Program-made: the position numbers and the translations under genes
Shown: piece after piece, positions 40,915-51,124 of the stretch
Numbering within the stretch: position 1 is the first letter of the stretch
Layout: every line of letters starts with the position of its first letter
Origin: an uncultured Veillonella sp.
Lineage (GTDB): Bacteria; Bacillota; Negativicutes; Veillonellales; Veillonellaceae
DNA length: 64,000 bases
NCBI RefSeq assembly: GCF_937981445.1
Contig: NZ_CALJON010000040.1
Coordinates: 1-64,000 of the forward strand
Direction: 5' to 3'
The notes under the pieces: generated by a model
Told to the model about the DNA's origin: nothing
Database searches by the model: none
Seen by the model: the letters and a program-made list of their open reading frames with translations, nothing else

Positions 40915-42091
40915 CGTCTCTCTTTCTGTGTTTATTCTGAGCCCGTTCCCACAAAGCTCCCTTCATAACAATGCCTTCACCAAATTTTTTCTCTAATAAA
41001 TCAACAGCTTTTGTCAGTCCCTCATGGTTTGAAACATCTTCAAAGAGACTCATTTGCTCTTGTGCTCCTACTAAACCACTGACCGATAAACCAAGCAAAC
41101 GAATCGGTTTAGTAATTTTTACCTTATTATACAACATCACACCTACTCGGTATAGAGTTTCCTCACTATCAGTAGGGATTTGTAGGCTAGTTTGACGCGT
41201 CAAGGTTTTGAAATCATTAAATCTAATTTTTATAGATACAGTCTGTCCCTTTACGCCCGCTTGGCGCAAACGCTTAGCTACCTTATGAGCATAATAATAC
41301 CATTCTCGATCGATTTCTTCCGCGTCTACCACATCGTCTAAATATGTCTCTTCATTACCAATGGACTGCACCATGCGGTCATATTCTACAGGCCTATCAT
41401 CTATGCCCTTAGCCATTAAATACACACGCCTGGCCTGGCTACCTAATAAAGGGATTAATTTGCTTTCATCCGATAGTGCCGCAATATGTCCAATTTTTGA
41501 ATACCCAGCCTCTTTTAAGATCTCTTCGGTACGCCTTCCTACACCCCAAAGGCGATTCACTGGTAACGAAGCAATTGTCTTAGCTTCCTGTCCATAAGGT
41601 ATAATCATAAGCCCATCCGGTTTTCGTAAATCGGAAGCTAATTTAGCCAAATACTTATTAGGGCCAATGCCTACTGACGCCACTAGTGAAGTAGCCTGAA
41701 AAATCTCCTCTTTAATCGCTGTCCCCAATTCATACGGGCTCTTGTACTGAGTATGTAGGCCCGTAATATCTAAAAAAGCTTCATCCAAGCTAAGTGGTTC
41801 TATATAAGGCGTATAATGACTCATAATTTGATGAATTTCTTCGGAAATCTTTCGATACACATCAATGCGCGGTCGCAAAAATATGCCTTCAGGACATAGT
41901 GCATGGGCCTTAACCATGCTCATTGCGGAATGAACACCAAATGCACGTGCCTCATAAGAAGCTGTAGCTACCACGCCACGCGAAGAAAGGCCACCCACAA
42001 TTACAGGGCGGCCTCTATATTCAGGGTTATCTCGTTGTTCTACAGATGCATAAAATGCATCCATATCTACATGCATGACCCATCGTCTCAT
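40895..42091 (-). CDS. dinB: DNA polymerase IV (Y family)
   Basis: 398 aa. Catalytic motifs are MHVDMDAFYASVEQRDNPEY at the N-terminus and PLSLDEAFLDITGL near 105, with the helix-hairpin-helix region SLPVNRLWGVGRRTEEIL at about 178 and a complete little-finger domain. The C-terminus, EDGTF, lacks the usual QL(S/D)LF clamp motif, though EQMSLFEDV a little upstream has a clamp-like sequence. It performs translesion synthesis. The gene sits between arsR and larA in one leftward unit; no LexA box was noticed. Confidence 0.93.
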   Translation of the reverse strand: MRRWVMHVDMDAFYASVEQRDNPEYRGRPVIVGGLSSRGVVATASYEARAFGVHSAMSMVKAHALCPEGIFLRPRIDVYRKISEEIHQIMSHYTPYIEPLSLDEAFLDITGLHTQYKSPYELGTAIKEEIFQATSLVASVGIGPNKYLAKLASDLRKPDGLMIIPYGQEAKTIASLPVNRLWGVGRRTEEILKEAGYSKIGHIAALSDESKLIPLLGSQARRVYLMAKGIDDRPVEYDRMVQSIGNEETYLDDVVDAEEIDREWYYYAHKVAKRLRQAGVKGQTVSIKIRFNDFKTLTRQTSLQIPTDSEETLYRVGVMLYNKVKITKPIRLLGLSVSGLVGAQEQMSLFEDVSNHEGLTKAVDLLEKKFGEGIVMKGALWERAQNKHRKRDDEDGTF

Positions 42092-42095
42092 AATA

Positions 42096-42437
42096 TTACT
42101 CCGGCTTATCTTCTAAACGGCAATATTTAATCTGAGCACAAATACATTCATCTTTAGTCTTATATAACTCAGGAAGAATTTTTACAATATCTTCAAAAGT
42201 CTTTTCATTAATTGAATAACGGGTCCATAAACCATTACGCTGTGAGTTAACCACACCAGCGTCAATTAAAATCTTCATATGATAGCTTAATGTAGACTGG
42301 GACAAGTTAAAACTAGCTAATATATCACAAGCACAAAGTTCATTGCAGGAAAGCATATCAATAATATGTAGTCTTGTTTCATCGCTTAAAGCTTTAAACA
42401 CTGTAGCCAATCGTTCGTATGATACTTCCATACCCAT
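42096..42437 (-). CDS. ArsR-family transcription regulator
   Basis: 113 aa from the ATG at 42437, 7 nt after AAGGAG; ATGs six nt on either side are alternatives because the start region is an ATGGGT repeat. The winged HTH reads LATVFKALSDETRLHIIDML, then NELCACDILASFNLSQSTLS and YHMKILIDAGVV. ELCACDIL has the two cysteines of the ELCVCDL metal site of arsenite-sensing ArsR; further cysteines (CICAQIKYC) occur at the C-terminus. It is the first gene of the arsR-dinB-larA unit. It could also act on the palindrome upstream of the metal ATPase at 16.4 kb; that is untested. Confidence 0.88.
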   Translation of the reverse strand: MGMEVSYERLATVFKALSDETRLHIIDMLSCNELCACDILASFNLSQSTLSYHMKILIDAGVVNSQRNGLWTRYSINEKTFEDIVKILPELYKTKDECICAQIKYCRLEDKPE

Positions 42438-42809
42438 ACCCATACTCCTTCTCCATAACTTTACTGACTGTAACAACTTATATATAAATGCTAAAGGGCT
42501 TTATAATTTTATATCACTTTATAGCTTGTATACCATATAATTTGTATACCATTTTATAATTTTATATCGCTTTATAACTTTATATATAACATATATTATA
42601 TTACGATTATACAACAAAATCATCGATAAATCTAATTATATCAATATGAAATTTACAAATACTTTACATTTTTCAAGATAAACAAGTAGACAAAACGGCT
42701 CAATGAAAAAATTCGACAACGTCTTTGCCCCAAAATTAGGCATTAACACTTCGCTGCAAAAGTTTCGCAAAAAACTCGGCATAAAAAGATTAGCAGCAAA
42801 ACGCGGCAC

Positions 42810-42846
42810 AAAAAAACTCGGCAGTGCCCTTGAGCACTACCGAGTT
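42810..42846 (-). terminator. terminator of the peroxiredoxin gene
   Basis: AACTCGG-AGTGC / GCACT-CCGAGTT stem with a seven-T tail on the minus strand. Confidence 0.8.
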
Positions 42847-42925
42847 CATATAATAAGAGGGGCTAAGTTTATAATTTATCTACTAATTTATAATCTACCT
42901 ACAAACTAATAGTTTATCTGCTAGC

Positions 42926-43489
42926 TTATAGTTTACCTACTAAATCTAAGGAAGGGGTAATGGTGTCAGCACCTGGTTTCCATTTAGCAGGACATACTTT
43001 GTCGCCATGTTTTTCAACAAATTGAGCAGCCTGTACTTTGCGTAGAAGTTCTGCTGCACTACGACCAATCCCCATATTATGGATTTCAGCAGTCTCAACT
43101 TTACCTTCTGGATTTACTACAAAACTACCACGGAATGCACGTCCTTCTTCTTCACTAAATGTTTCAAAGAAATCAGCTAATTCATGCTTAATATCTGCTA
43201 ACATAGTATACTTAATGCGGCCAATTCCTGGAGAAGCATCAGCCCATGCTTTATGAACAAATTCAGAATCAACAGACACCGAGAATACTTCCACACCGAG
43301 TTTTTGGAATTCTTCATAGTGATCTTGTAAATCTTCTAATTCAGTAGGGCAAACAAATGTAAAATCTGCTGGATAAAATACGAATACGCTCCATTTACCA
43401 ACAATATCCTCTTTAGTTACTGTTACGATTTCTGGATTTTTAAATCCTTCTAATTTAAAATTCGGTAACTCTTTGCCAATAATTGCCAT
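42926..43489 (-). CDS. 2-Cys peroxiredoxin (AhpC/Prx1 type)
   Basis: 187 aa from the ATG at 43489, behind AAAGGAG. The peroxidatic cysteine is in FYPADFTFVCPTELEDL and the resolving cysteine in KVCPAKWKPG near the C-terminus; RGSFVVNPEGKV is the substrate-arginine strand. It reduces peroxides. No ahpF follows in the window, so the reductant (thioredoxin or another) is unknown. Confidence 0.92.
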   Translation of the reverse strand: MAIIGKELPNFKLEGFKNPEIVTVTKEDIVGKWSVFVFYPADFTFVCPTELEDLQDHYEEFQKLGVEVFSVSVDSEFVHKAWADASPGIGRIKYTMLADIKHELADFFETFSEEEGRAFRGSFVVNPEGKVETAEIHNMGIGRSAAELLRKVQAAQFVEKHGDKVCPAKWKPGADTITPSLDLVGKL

Positions 43490-44503
43490 GAGAATCGCTC
43501 CTTTATATGTAATACACTCATTGATTTTCGTGAAAATCAATGTTACAAACTAATCTCCATAAGAAGTAAATATACAAGATATGTTTATTTAAACTTTTGG
43601 ATAATTGATATTCATTAACAATAATAACAGATTATTGCTACAAGACTAATATACTAAAAGGAACGAAAAAAATCAATATAACAATTATTCTCAAATTGCA
43701 AGAAAGGAACTCTTACATTATATAGGACCCTAAAATTTAGTCTTTTATATTCCATAGAATATATTCTTGAAATTTCAACTCTTTGTGAAATCGCGAAACA
43801 GCCTTTATTATATTCTTCTCATAAGTCAAAAATTATTAATAAATTTATTTCTCGTTTTATAATTTTTGAAAATTATTCCCATTAATTTACTTCAGCATTA
43901 TTTGATAGCATACAATATATACAATATCTATACCTTTATATTCTAATTTTTTCTTATATTTTAGCTCAACTTATATGTTTTTGCATAAGTCATAAATTTC
44001 ATATTTAATAAAAAAATTACTTTTTTAAAATAAAAACTTTACAAACCACATTCGAAGTTCTTAGCTAAAAAATTATTTAAAATCTTCCATTTTCTCCCTA
44101 AATCGTATATTGACACTAAAAAACTATCTTTTTGGAGCATACTTTTAGTAAAAAATTAAACATTTTACTAAACTGTATGATTATTTCTCATACCTTTTTA
44201 TTATGTATTATTATGCATTTCTTATACCTTTATTTTTCAATTTATAGAATTCATCGCCGATTCTACGGCATTATCAGTAGGATAATAATACTTTTTTAAA
44301 GTGTTTTTATTCACATAAGTCATAGCTGCATTACAAAAAATTATCACAATATACAAAATATGAATTAGAGTAAATTCGAATCACCCGTTATAATATAAGA
44401 GAGCTATTCCCGGTTCGCTAACACTAAACCTGGAATAAACCTGTCGACAAGGTATACTCGTTAATTGCAAAAAAGTGTATAGGAAATTATAGGAGGCTTT
44501 ATA
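43490..44503. other. AT-rich intergenic region with ornithine decarboxylase promoter and leader
   Basis: About 1 kb. The left 850 bp are very AT-rich and show no ORF or repeat I can support. At the right end TATAAT (44389-44394) is followed by a 100-nt leader with a hairpin (ATTCC-GGTT / AACC-GGAAT, 44406-44436), a second weaker stem (TATACT/AGTGTATA) and GGAGG before the ATG at 44504. Confidence 0.5.
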
Positions 44504-46690
44504 ATGAAGCACTTAAAAATCGCTTTCTCCGAAAAAGCGTTACCTCTCTTTGAAAGCATGACTGACCGCGCTGTTGTAGATGTTACTGCAACAGATTTTT
44601 CTGATGTAGCAGCAATTGTTATTACAGATGCTGATCAAAACACGCTTGCTAATCCAATGATTGAATCTCTAAAAATCCCTGTATTTTTAGTAAAAGTTGA
44701 ATCTGAAGAAATTAAACCTGAATTCATCGGCAAAATTAATCGTGTAATTGATCTTAACGCTATCAACCACGAATTATATACAAAACAAATTGCAGCAGCT
44801 GCCGATCGTTACGAAGACGACATGTTACCTCCATTCTTCCGCGCATTAGCTGATTATGTAGGTGATGGCAACTCTCAATTCGACTGCCCAGGTCATCAAG
44901 GCGGTCAATTCTTCACTCGTCACCCAGCTGGCCGTGCATTCTTCGATTTCTACGGCGAAAATTTATTCCGCTCCGACTTATGTAATGCGGACGTTAAACT
45001 TGGTGACTTACTAATCCACGAAGGTCCTGCTTGTGACGCTCAACAACACGCAGCACAAGTATTCAACGCTGATAAAACTTACTTCGTATTAAATGGTACT
45101 TCTTCTTCCAATAAAATGGTAACTAATGCGTTACTAGCTCCTGGAGATATCATTCTTTACGACCGTAACAACCATAAATCCATCAGCCATGGTGCATTAG
45201 TACAAGCTGGTGCAACTCCAATCTACCTTGAAACTGCACGTAACCCATTCGGCTCCATTGGTGGTATCTTGGAACATTGCTTCGATGAAAAATACATCCG
45301 TGATTTGATTCGCGAACATGCTCCAGAAAAAGCTGACGAAAAACGCCCAGTACGTTTGGCAGTTATTCAATTAGGTACTTATGATGGTACTATTTACAAT
45401 GCACGCCAAGTTGTTGATAAAATTGGTCACCTTTGCGACTACATCTTATTCGACTCCGCTTGGGTAGGCTACGAACAATTCATCCCTATGATGAAAGATT
45501 GCAGCCCATTGCTTCTTGAACTTGGACCTGAAGATCCTGGTATCTTAGTAACTCAGTCTGTTCACAAACAACAAGCTGGTTTCTCCCAAACTTCCCAAGT
45601 ACATAAAAAAGACTCCCACATTAAGGGTCAAGATCGCTATGTAAACCATAAACGCTTAAACAACGCGTTCATGATGCATGCGTCTACTTCCCCATTCTAC
45701 CCATTATTCGCTTCCCTTGACATCAATGCTAAAATGCATGAAGGCAAAGCTGGTATCGAATTATGGAAAGACTGCGTAGAAGTAGTAATCGATGCTCGTA
45801 AAGCAGTATTAAACAACTGTAAATATCTTCGTCCATTAGTACCTCCAGTAGTACATGGTAAAAAATGGCAAGAAGGCGAAACTAGCAAAATGGCTAACGA
45901 CCTTGCATACTTCGCATTCGAACCAGGTGCTAAATGGCATTCCTTCGATGGCTATGGTAAAGGTCAATACTTCATCGACCCTTGCAAATTCCAGCTTATC
46001 ACTCCTGGTATCAACATTGAAACTGGTGAATACGAAGACTTCGGTATCCATGCTAATATCTTAGCTAACTACCTACGTGAACATGGTATTATTCCAGAAA
46101 AATGTGACTTGAACACTATCTTGTTCTTGATGACTCCAGCTGAAAGCAAAACTAAGATGGATGACTTAGTAGCTCAATTAATCCGTTTCGAACAATTGAT
46201 TGAAGAAGATGCTCCAATGCAAGATGTATTGCCAACAATCTACTACAACAATATCGACAAATACAAAGGCTACCACATCCGCCAACTTTGCCAAGAAATG
46301 CATGACTTCTACAAAGATCGTCAAGTTAGCACATTACAAAAACGCTTATTCTTGCACGAATACTTACCTGAGTATGTAACTACTCCTCAAGAAGCAAACT
46401 TTGCATTCGTTCGTGGCGAAGGCGAATTAGTTGCTCTTTCCGAAGCAGTAGGTCGCATCGCTCTTGAAGGTGCTTTACCTTATCCTCCAGGAGTACTTTG
46501 TGTACAACCAGGCGAACGTTGGTCTGAAACTGCACGTGACTACTTCTTAGCTCTTGAAGAAGGTATTAATAAACTTCCTGGTTTCGCTCCTGAAATCCAA
46601 GGCGTTTACTTAACTACTCAAGAAGACGGAACTAAGAAAGCTTACGGTTACGTATTGAAAAAAGAATTTGAAAGTAAGCTTGCCAAATAA
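44504..46690 (+). CDS. speF: Orn/Lys/Arg decarboxylase, probable inducible ornithine decarboxylase
   Basis: 728 aa, the length of the large fold-type I decarboxylases. A CheY-like wing domain (1-105) precedes the PLP domain, where FDCPGHQGGQFFTRHP and FVLNGTSSSNKM are seen, and the PLP lysine is K355 in SVHKQQAGFSQ. DSAWVGYEQF before it supplies cofactor contacts. The gene for a PotE-type antiporter follows, which favours ornithine over lysine or arginine as substrate; together they consume protons and export putrescine, an acid-resistance and polyamine route. Codon choice (many C-ending codons) differs from neighbours and suggests high expression. Confidence 0.88.
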   Translation: MKHLKIAFSEKALPLFESMTDRAVVDVTATDFSDVAAIVITDADQNTLANPMIESLKIPVFLVKVESEEIKPEFIGKINRVIDLNAINHELYTKQIAAAADRYEDDMLPPFFRALADYVGDGNSQFDCPGHQGGQFFTRHPAGRAFFDFYGENLFRSDLCNADVKLGDLLIHEGPACDAQQHAAQVFNADKTYFVLNGTSSSNKMVTNALLAPGDIILYDRNNHKSISHGALVQAGATPIYLETARNPFGSIGGILEHCFDEKYIRDLIREHAPEKADEKRPVRLAVIQLGTYDGTIYNARQVVDKIGHLCDYILFDSAWVGYEQFIPMMKDCSPLLLELGPEDPGILVTQSVHKQQAGFSQTSQVHKKDSHIKGQDRYVNHKRLNNAFMMHASTSPFYPLFASLDINAKMHEGKAGIELWKDCVEVVIDARKAVLNNCKYLRPLVPPVVHGKKWQEGETSKMANDLAYFAFEPGAKWHSFDGYGKGQYFIDPCKFQLITPGINIETGEYEDFGIHANILANYLREHGIIPEKCDLNTILFLMTPAESKTKMDDLVAQLIRFEQLIEEDAPMQDVLPTIYYNNIDKYKGYHIRQLCQEMHDFYKDRQVSTLQKRLFLHEYLPEYVTTPQEANFAFVRGEGELVALSEAVGRIALEGALPYPPGVLCVQPGERWSETARDYFLALEEGINKLPGFAPEIQGVYLTTQEDGTKKAYGYVLKKEFESKLAK

Positions 46691-46731
46691 GTATCTGATT
46701 TACTAATTACATAACTAGTGAATGAGGTTCG

Positions 46732-46783
46732 TTGAGAAGGATTCTGATTTGCTAATCAATGAGGGATCCTTCTCAATTTGTTC
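46732..46783 (+). terminator. hairpin between the decarboxylase and antiporter genes
   Basis: TTGAGAAGGAT / ATCCTTCTCAA, perfect 11 bp, then a T-rich but interrupted tail. It probably reduces, rather than stops, transcription into the antiporter gene. Confidence 0.65.
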
Positions 46784-46872
46784 TTAAGCTTATTCATTAT
46801 TCTCATAAGAGTAATATCGTAATTTTCATAAAAAAATAATAATATAATTTTCACTATTAAAGAGGTTATAAA

Positions 46873-48204
46873 ATGAGTGACAGTAAAAATAAAATGAGTG
46901 TGCTGCAGCTTACAATCTTAACTGCAGTTAACATGATGGGCTCTGGTATCATCATGCTACCAACTAAACTTGCTCAAGTTGGTGCCCTTTCCATCGTTTC
47001 TTGGTTAATTACAGCGGTAGGCTCCATGGCTCTTGCTTACGCCTTCGCAAAATGTGGTATGTACAGCCGTCGTAGCGGCGGTATGGGTGGTTACGCAGAA
47101 TACTCCTTCGGTAAAGCTGGTAACTTCCTTGCTAACTATACTTATGGTGTTTCCCTTTTAATTGCTAATATCGCTATTGCAATCTCTGCAGTAGGTTATG
47201 GTGCAACATTTATGAATGCTGACCTTTCTCCTTTCATGACTGGTATGTGGACTATTTTTACTCTTTGGTTAGCAACTGTACTTAACTTCGGTGGTGCTAG
47301 CATCACTGGTAAAGTATCTAGTGTAACTGTATGGGGCGTTATTGCACCAGTATTCGTAATCTCTACTGCTGGTTGGTTCTTCTTCTCTGGCGATATGTAC
47401 ATGGCTAACTGGAATGTTAACAACATGCCTTTCGGTGAAGCTGCTACTAACTCCATCGCAATGACATTATGGGCATTCCTTGGTCTTGAATCTGCTTGTG
47501 CTAACTCTGATGCTGTTGATAATCCTGAAAAGAACGTACCAAAAGCCGTACTTGGTGGTACTTTAGGTGCTGCGATTATCTACATCTTGTCTACTAACAT
47601 TATGTTTGGTATCGTTCCAGCTCCAGAACTTGCTAATAGCTCTGCTCCTTTCGGTTTAGCATTTGCTAAAATGTTCAACCCAACTATCGGTCAAATCGTA
47701 ATGGGCCTTATGGTTATGTCCTGCTTCGGTTCTTTACTTGGCTGGCAGTTCACTATTGCTAACGTATTCAAACAATCTTCCGACGTTGGTTACTTCCCTA
47801 AATTATTCAGCAAAGTAACTTCTAAAAACGCTCCAATCGTTGGCATGGTAACTATTACTATTATCCAATCCTTAATGAGCTTAATGACAATTAGCCCTTC
47901 CTTGAACGAACAGTTCGAAACTCTTGTAAACTTAGCCGTTGTTACTAACATCATCCCTTACTTATTATCCATGGGTGCTCTTGTAGTAATTATGAAATCT
48001 GCAGATAAATTAGGTAGCGAATTAAGCACTACTACATTCATCGCTTTCATCGGCTCCTTATACAGCTTATATGCTCTATATGCTTCCGGTTTCGAAGCTA
48101 TGACATACGGTTCCATCGTTACTTTCATCGGTTGGACTTTATATGGCTTCGTTTCTGATCGTTTCGATTTAGAATCGGGCAAAAAATTTAATGCTGAAAA
48201 CTAA
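46873..48204 (+). CDS. potE: putrescine/ornithine antiporter, APC superfamily
   Basis: 443 aa, about 12 membrane segments. The start (LQLTILTAVNMMGSGIIMLP) has the G-S-G-I-I unwound first helix of basic-amino-acid/polyamine antiporters, and WAFLGLESACANSDAVDNPE is the sixth-helix signature of the PotE/CadB/AdiC group. The neighbouring decarboxylase indicates ornithine in and putrescine out. Start behind AGAGG; C-rich codon usage like its partner. Confidence 0.9.
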   Translation: MSDSKNKMSVLQLTILTAVNMMGSGIIMLPTKLAQVGALSIVSWLITAVGSMALAYAFAKCGMYSRRSGGMGGYAEYSFGKAGNFLANYTYGVSLLIANIAIAISAVGYGATFMNADLSPFMTGMWTIFTLWLATVLNFGGASITGKVSSVTVWGVIAPVFVISTAGWFFFSGDMYMANWNVNNMPFGEAATNSIAMTLWAFLGLESACANSDAVDNPEKNVPKAVLGGTLGAAIIYILSTNIMFGIVPAPELANSSAPFGLAFAKMFNPTIGQIVMGLMVMSCFGSLLGWQFTIANVFKQSSDVGYFPKLFSKVTSKNAPIVGMVTITIIQSLMSLMTISPSLNEQFETLVNLAVVTNIIPYLLSMGALVVIMKSADKLGSELSTTTFIAFIGSLYSLYALYASGFEAMTYGSIVTFIGWTLYGFVSDRFDLESGKKFNAEN

Positions 48205-48216
48205 TCAGTAAAACTA

Positions 48217-48246
48217 AAGCCCCTGACTATGGTCAGGGGCCTTTTT
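48217..48246 (+). terminator. potE terminator
   Basis: GCCCCTGAC-TAT-GGTCAGGGGC followed by five T. Confidence 0.9.
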
Positions 48247-48267
48247 ATTTATAAAATTATAATACAA

Positions 48268-48306
48268 AAAGAAAAGCCTCGAGGTATTCCTCGGGGCTTT
48301 TCTTTA
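48268..48306. terminator. second, bidirectional terminator
   Basis: AAAAGCCTCGAGG / CCTCGGGGCTTTT, usable for the leftward osmolyte-transporter operon that ends at 48378. Confidence 0.8.
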
Positions 48307-48377
48307 ATCAATGTTTTCTTATTTACTAGTCTCTTAGTTTATGACTATACGTCCTTACTCAATGACTAATGAGTAAT

Positions 48378-49952
48378 TTATTTAACTAATCCTGCAGAAA
48401 CTAAATAATTATGAGCTACTTCTTCAGGGCTTTTATGTTCTACGTCGACTTCATAGTTAAGTTCTTGCATTGTTTTTGTATCTAGTTTTTCCATCATTTG
48501 GTTAATTAATGGTTCTAAGTCTGGATGTTCTTCTATAACTTCAGCACGAATCAATGGTACGCCATAGTATGGAGGGAAGAATTGTTTATCATCTTCAAGT
48601 ACTGTAAGACCATATTTTTTCAAAAGGCCATCTGTAGAGAACGCATCTACTACTTGCACAGTACCATTCTCTAAAGCTACATAACGAGTCGCGCCATCAA
48701 TGCCTTTAGCATCTTTAAAGGTAAAGCCATAGGCTTTATTAACACCGGCTAAACCATCTTCACGATTTAAGAATTCTAATGTTGTCCCTGCATTTAGATT
48801 AGAGCCAACACGCGCTAAATCACTCATTTTAGTTAAATTATATTCTTTAGCTAAGTCTTCACTAACTGCTAGTGTATAGGTATTACTAAATGGAGCGGCC
48901 TCTAGCATGGAAATATTAGCAGCATCTGCAAGTTCTGCCTTAGACTCCTCATATACGGCCTTAGCATCACTTTTAGGTGTATGTTTAAGCATATCTACAT
49001 ACACAGTACCGGTATACTCAATGTACGCATCTAAGTCATCACTCTTCATAGCACTATAGAGAACCTGTGTGCCACCAGCACCTAAATGACGCTCTACTTT
49101 AAGATCTGTATTTTTTTCAATCATTTCACTGAGCATATTACCTAAAATAAGCTGTTCTGTAAACTGTTTACTACCTACGCGAATAACATTCTTATCTTTT
49201 GCCAATGCGCCATATGCGCTAGTGCCTAATAATACCACTACTAATGCTGCCACTACGCCAACAATCCATTTTTGACGTTTACGGCTACTCAATACTTTTT
49301 CTTTATTGCCAATCAGGTTAGGCTGTAAGCTCACTGGTGTTACTAATGCTTCCACATAGGATAAAATCCAGTCAATAAAAAGGGCTAAAATACAGGCTGG
49401 TACAGCCCCTGCCATAATCATGCCATTATTAACGGAGGAAATACCACTAAATACTAAAAAGCCTAATCCACCGGCACCAATAAAGGCAGCAATCGTCATA
49501 AGACCTACGGCAGTAACTGCTGAAATTCGTACCCCTGCCATAAGAACTGGCAAAGTTAAAGGCAATTGTACGCGCCACAAAATTTGTGCCCTAGTCATAC
49601 CAATCCCCTTAGCAGCCTCAATAGTGCCAGGCTTAATTTGACTAATACCAATATAGGTATTTTTAACGATGGGCAATAAGGAATAAAGAAATACAACGAT
49701 AACCGCCGGCAAAGTACCAATCCCTAATAGCGGAATAGCAAAACCTAATAATGCCATACTTGGCACTGCTTGAATTAAATTAGTGGCTCCCATGATAGGC
49801 TTATTTAAGGATTTTACATAACTAATCATAATCCCCAAAGGAACCCCCACTAAAATAGCTAAGCCTACGGCTACAGCAGTGAGTCGAATATGTTCTAGTA
49901 GCAAGGATCCGACTTGATTGTAGTTTTGAATCATATAATCAAAAATACCCAT
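48378..49952 (-). CDS. Opu-type osmolyte ABC transporter, permease fused to binding protein
   Basis: 524 aa from the ATG at 49952 behind GGAGG. Residues 1-210 are a permease with six membrane segments (LTAVAVGLAILVGVPLGIMI, then the EAAKGIGMTRAQILWRVQLP coupling helix and AAFIGAGGLGFLVF). A seventh helix near 225-245 leads to an OpuAC-type binding domain (NVIRVGSKQFTEQLILGNML; YIEYTGTVYVDML; LAGVNKAYGFTFK). Fusions like this import glycine betaine, choline or carnitine. The ATPase gene is directly upstream, and a BusR-like regulator lies further upstream. Confidence 0.9.
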   Translation of the reverse strand: MGIFDYMIQNYNQVGSLLLEHIRLTAVAVGLAILVGVPLGIMISYVKSLNKPIMGATNLIQAVPSMALLGFAIPLLGIGTLPAVIVVFLYSLLPIVKNTYIGISQIKPGTIEAAKGIGMTRAQILWRVQLPLTLPVLMAGVRISAVTAVGLMTIAAFIGAGGLGFLVFSGISSVNNGMIMAGAVPACILALFIDWILSYVEALVTPVSLQPNLIGNKEKVLSSRKRQKWIVGVVAALVVVLLGTSAYGALAKDKNVIRVGSKQFTEQLILGNMLSEMIEKNTDLKVERHLGAGGTQVLYSAMKSDDLDAYIEYTGTVYVDMLKHTPKSDAKAVYEESKAELADAANISMLEAAPFSNTYTLAVSEDLAKEYNLTKMSDLARVGSNLNAGTTLEFLNREDGLAGVNKAYGFTFKDAKGIDGATRYVALENGTVQVVDAFSTDGLLKKYGLTVLEDDKQFFPPYYGVPLIRAEVIEEHPDLEPLINQMMEKLDTKTMQELNYEVDVEHKSPEEVAHNYLVSAGLVK

Positions 49953-49953
49953 A

Positions 49954-51081
49954 TTACACCACCTCCGCTTCATCTAAATAATGACTACCGAAAGTAGCAA
50001 ATAAGCTACTTTGCGTAATCACACCTGCTACGCATTCATTTTCATCTAATACAAGCATATGTGGACGATGCAAGGTTTTAATCGTATTGAGTACATCAAT
50101 GAGAGAATCCCCTATATGTGCCACGGCCTTAGGCTGCGCCATAATATCTGATACAGGCCCTTGTAAGCTATCTTGCTCACGAATCATGCGGGCATTAACT
50201 AAACCGCGGAAATTATGGGTAAAACGATCAACTACAATGAGATAATCTTGTGGAATATCCTTAATTTTCTTCATACAGCGTAACAAGCTATCTGAAGGAT
50301 AAGCTAAATTATTAGCCTCTACCATGATATCCTCTGCCTTAATAAATTCAGGAGAATTCCAAATACGGTTTTTACCGATAAAGCTTTCCACATAAGGTGT
50401 AGCAGGATTACGTAAAATCTGCTCAGGTGTATCATATTGTTCTACATAGCCTTCACGCATTAAACAAATACGATCTGAAATCTTAATCGCTTCATCCATA
50501 TCATGTGTGACGAACACGATTGTCTTCTTAACATTTTCCTGTAAACTGCGCAATTCATCTTGCAATGTCACCCTTGTAATTGGGTCAATAGCAGAAAATG
50601 GTTCGTCCATCAAAATAACTTCCGGATCAACAATTAAGGCGCGGGCTACACCAACACGTTGTTGCTGACCACCGGATAATTCTACAGGATAGCGATCTAG
50701 CAAATCTCTATGTAAGCCTACTAAATCCATCATTTCATTGATTTTTTCAGTACGACCTTCTTGTGGAAATTTATGTAAATCAAGTACTAAATCTAAGTTC
50801 TTACGAATCGTTAAATGAGGAAATAAACCCGTTTGCTGAATTACATAACCAATTTTTCGTCTCAATTCAACCGGATTCATTTTATACACATCATCACCAT
50901 TAACCAAAATTTGACCTGATGAAATAGGAATTAATCGGTTAATCATTTTAAGTAACGTTGTTTTACCACAACCACTACCACCAATGATGGATACAATTTC
51001 ACCTTTTGGAATCGTAAGCGTTATATCATGTAGTACTTCTTTTTTTCCATAGCGTTTCTTAATATTTTTAAATTGAATCAT
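49954..51081 (-). CDS. Opu-type ABC transporter ATPase with CBS domains
   Basis: 375 aa from the ATG at 51081 behind GGGAGGT. Walker A is GGSGCGKTT, the signature LSGGQQQRVGVARAL, Walker B VILMDEPFSAIDP, H-loop FVTHDMDEA. After residue 250 come two CBS motifs (LIVVDRFTHNFRGLVNARMI; MLVLDENECVAGVITQSSLF), typical of OpuA/OpuB ATPases, where they respond to ionic strength or c-di-AMP. Its stop is one base before the next gene's ATG. Confidence 0.93.
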   Translation of the reverse strand: MIQFKNIKKRYGKKEVLHDITLTIPKGEIVSIIGGSGCGKTTLLKMINRLIPISSGQILVNGDDVYKMNPVELRRKIGYVIQQTGLFPHLTIRKNLDLVLDLHKFPQEGRTEKINEMMDLVGLHRDLLDRYPVELSGGQQQRVGVARALIVDPEVILMDEPFSAIDPITRVTLQDELRSLQENVKKTIVFVTHDMDEAIKISDRICLMREGYVEQYDTPEQILRNPATPYVESFIGKNRIWNSPEFIKAEDIMVEANNLAYPSDSLLRCMKKIKDIPQDYLIVVDRFTHNFRGLVNARMIREQDSLQGPVSDIMAQPKAVAHIGDSLIDVLNTIKTLHRPHMLVLDENECVAGVITQSSLFATFGSHYLDEAEVV

Positions 51082-51124
51082 ATAAGACCTCCCTAAGTCC
51101 AATCCATATGAATTACCAAATAAT

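Noticed and set aside
42703..42909. 68-aa rightward ORF, lysine-rich
   Set aside because: Covers the terminator of the peroxiredoxin gene and repeated AAAAAACTCGGC sequence; no ribosome site; composition explained by that DNA.
43490..44380. Possible regulatory RNA in the long AT-rich spacer
   Set aside because: No stem-loop series, promoter-terminator pair or ORF stood out; AT richness makes weak matches meaningless.
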